6,057 nt of DNA from Hyphomicrobiales bacterium (GTDB lineage Bacteria > Pseudomonadota > Alphaproteobacteria > Rhizobiales > JALURZ01), in NCBI GenBank assembly GCA_027058735.1, contig JALURZ010000036.1, positions 1 through 6,057 of the forward strand. The letters run 5' to 3'. Positions 4,512 to 6,057 of the stretch are shown in pieces. The notes under the pieces were generated by a model. That model ran no database searches. It was not told the origin of the DNA and saw nothing but the letters and a program-made list of their open reading frames with translations. The position numbers and the translations under genes were made by a program. Position 1 is the first letter of the stretch. Every line of letters starts with the position of its first letter.

Positions 4512-5752
4512 CACTGACACGAGACATGGAGCCGGGCCACGCCCACCGCCCCGTCATGCCCCGCATCGCCGCGCCGCCGCGCCGCCGGCGGCTGGACGCG
4601 GTTCGCATCGAAATTCACGATACCCCCTCGGCGCTTCGTTCCGACTGGCTCCGCCTTGAACAGGCCGGCACGGCCACGTTGTACCAGAGCTATGCGTGGC
4701 TCGACGCCTATTGGCGCAATATCGGCCTGAACAAGGCCATTCGCTGCACGATTGCCGCGGGATATTCGCAAACCGGCGAATGCCTGTTCATCCTGCCCTT
4801 GGCGGTGCGGCGCGCGGGGCCGTTCAATGTGCTGTGCTGGCTCGGCGAAGAGGTGTCGGCCTATGGCGGCGGCCTGTTTGCATCCACGCGATCGCAATCC
4901 TCCCCGCTGTCGCCACGGCTGTTCCCGGCGCTGTGGCGAAAGATACTTGCGCAGATCCCCGATATCGATGCGATCCACCTGCGCAATATGGCGCACGACT
5001 GGCCGGGCGGGCTGTCGCCGATGGCGGGACTGCTGACAACCGCTTCGCCCAACAGCACCTATGTCGTTGCGCTTGGCGATGACTTTGAGAGTTTCTATGC
5101 CGCCAAGCGTGGACCGCGGACGCGCGCGCGAAGCCGCCGCAAGGACATCCGGCTGCAGGCCATGGAGGGCCTGAAATTCGAACGCATGGACGGTCAGGCA
5201 CGCGCCCGCCCGCTCCTCACAATCATGGCGGCGCAGAAAAACGCGAGCCTCGCCAGAATCGGCGCCAGGCCCGTATTCACCAACGAGATTGTCGGATTTC
5301 TCGACGATCTGGTTGGCGATGGCCGGCCCGGCTCCCCCCTGGTCATTCATGTATTGTCGGCCGGCGATCAGGTTCTCGCCACCGTCCTCGGCGGTGTGCA
5401 CGGCGATACGTTTCACGGGATCACCATGACCATGGCGGATGGCGAGGTGCGAAGGCTGTCGCCGGGCGACCATGTCTTGCGCCGGTGCATAAACGACTGC
5501 ATGGAGCGCGGCCTGAAGGTTCTGGATTTCGGCCCCGGCGCGGCTGAATACAAGAGGCACTGGTGCGACCGCACGGTGGCGCTGTTCGATGTGTTGCAGG
5601 CTTGTTCGCTGAAAGGCGAACTGTACCGGGTCTATGGCAGGCTGTTGCTGGGGGCGAAGAAAACGGTCAAGAACTCACCCTTCCTCTGGGCCGCCTTTTG
5701 GCGGATGCGCAAGATGTCCGCCCTCCTGCGGCGGCGCAAGGATACGCTCTAG
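4508..5752 (+). CDS. GNAT-superfamily acyltransferase, CelD/BioF2-like (Acetyltransf_6)
   Basis: The product is 414 residues from the ATG at 4508. The family carries an acyl-CoA-dependent GNAT fold and is found in exopolysaccharide and cellulose loci (the CelD-like group). Members are presumed to acylate a sugar or precursor in the cytoplasm, but the substrate here is unknown. The N-terminal region contains LEQAGTATLYQSYAWLDAYW (50-69), typical of the family's first half. The C-terminal GNAT half is marked by LSPGDHVLRRCINDCMERG (317-335) and LDFGPGAAEYKRHW (339-352), the conserved SPG and DFG-G-x-x-YK-x-x-W signature. A basic tail follows (MRKMSALLRRRK). Starts at TTG 4487, ATG 4526 and ATG 4556 are also in frame. 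I prefer 4508 because the upstream 20-codon ORF ends there with an ATGA overlap. The first 30 residues are Arg/Pro-rich and look poorly conserved, so a later start remains possible. It diverges from the deacetylase gene and shares its stop bases with the following convergent gene. Confidence 0.85.
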   Translation: MTLTRDMEPGHAHRPVMPRIAAPPRRRRLDAVRIEIHDTPSALRSDWLRLEQAGTATLYQSYAWLDAYWRNIGLNKAIRCTIAAGYSQTGECLFILPLAVRRAGPFNVLCWLGEEVSAYGGGLFASTRSQSSPLSPRLFPALWRKILAQIPDIDAIHLRNMAHDWPGGLSPMAGLLTTASPNSTYVVALGDDFESFYAAKRGPRTRARSRRKDIRLQAMEGLKFERMDGQARARPLLTIMAAQKNASLARIGARPVFTNEIVGFLDDLVGDGRPGSPLVIHVLSAGDQVLATVLGGVHGDTFHGITMTMADGEVRRLSPGDHVLRRCINDCMERGLKVLDFGPGAAEYKRHWCDRTVALFDVLQACSLKGELYRVYGRLLLGAKKTVKNSPFLWAAFWRMRKMSALLRRRKDTL

Positions 5753-6057
5753 CTGACAGGAGCGCGCGCAGCGGCATCGGCGGTGACGACCTCCAGATGC
5801 GATCCGGCAATCTGCGCCGCAATACAGTCAGGACCATTCAGTCCGGCGATCCGGTCGATCGTTTTGCCGCTCCACTCCCGCCCGGCGCGGTCTGCCTCCG
5901 CGACAACGACAACCAGATCGCTGCGGCTGGCCAGCGCCTGCATTCTTTTCGACGTGGCGATGTCGCCAACGACGATCAGCAGAACGTCATAGGCCTGCTC
6001 ATAGGCGTCCAGAATGATATCCATCCGCTCGCTGTCGAACAGCGCACGGGCCTCGGC
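5749..6057 (-). CDS. C-terminal end of a P-loop-NTPase-like protein, possibly an exopolysaccharide chain-length/tyrosine-kinase-like protein (partial)
   Basis: The frame is open to the right edge, so the last 102 residues of a longer protein are visible and its start lies outside the window. The segment contains ILDAYEQAYDVLLIVVGD, then a helix-rich stretch, then SDLVVVVAEADRAGREW. These are two hydrophobic beta strands in the order seen at the end of the ATPase domain of Wzc/ExoP-type proteins and other ParA/MinD-like P-loop proteins (YD-hydrophobic strand, then a SDxVVVV strand). Two features differ from an active BY-kinase: the D-x-P-P sequence usually ending the first strand is replaced by VVGD, and the tail (AAARAPVS) lacks a tyrosine cluster. 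It may therefore be a non-catalytic or divergent member. The context with a deacetylase and a CelD-like acyltransferase supports a polysaccharide export role. The Walker A region is outside the window, so the family call is tentative. Confidence 0.5.
   Translation of the reverse strand, partial: AEARALFDSERMDIILDAYEQAYDVLLIVVGDIATSKRMQALASRSDLVVVVAEADRAGREWSGKTIDRIAGLNGPDCIAAQIAGSHLEVVTADAAARAPVS

Noticed and set aside
4430..5560. 376-residue minus-strand ORF antisense to the acyltransferase gene
   Set aside because: The plus-strand frame carries the conserved SPG and DFGxG-YK-W signature. The antisense frame has no recognisable features.

Overview
This is a GC-rich window with the codon use, regulatory motifs and gene neighbourhood of an alphaproteobacterium. 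The strongest pointer is the cluster of an O-acetylhomoserine sulfhydrylase, a CtaA/Cox15 heme A synthase and a small DUF2842-type membrane protein, a neighbourhood I associate with Hyphomicrobiales and related orders. Assignment below class level is not supported by what I can see.

Layout: (1) 1-592 holds a perfect 12-bp inverted repeat at the left edge, a TTAACCAT (CtrA half-site-like) motif, a 58-residue lipoprotein gene and a leader region in front of metY. (2) 593-1879 is metY (+), which converges on ctaA (1858-2883, -); their 3' ends overlap by 22 bp. (3) A 131-bp divergent intergenic region carries a symmetric FNR/FixK-type box, TTGA-N6-TCAA, and separates ctaA from the DUF2842 gene (3015-3242, +). 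(4) The DUF2842 gene converges, with a 13-bp gap, on a NodB-type polysaccharide deacetylase gene (3256-4335, -). (5) A second divergent region carries a strong Shine-Dalgarno site and a 20-codon arginine-rich leader ORF. The leader stop overlaps the ATG of a CelD/BioF2-type GNAT acetyltransferase gene (4508-5752, +). (6) That gene converges on the 3' end of a gene running in from the right edge. This last gene looks like the C-terminal P-loop-NTPase region of an exopolysaccharide chain-length/tyrosine-kinase-like protein. The two genes share one CTAG tetranucleotide as their stop codons.

Functionally the left half covers sulfur assimilation into homocysteine and heme A supply for aa3-type cytochrome oxidase, with likely oxygen-responsive control of ctaA. 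The right half looks like the edge of an exopolysaccharide or capsule locus (deacetylase, acyltransferase, chain-length/kinase-like protein). No mobile element, CRISPR array, tRNA or rRNA was seen. No clearly undescribed large system is evident. The most noteworthy items are the unlisted small lipoprotein, the leader ORF with ATGA coupling, the anaerobox between ctaA and the DUF2842 gene, and three successive tail-to-tail junctions without room for separate terminators.
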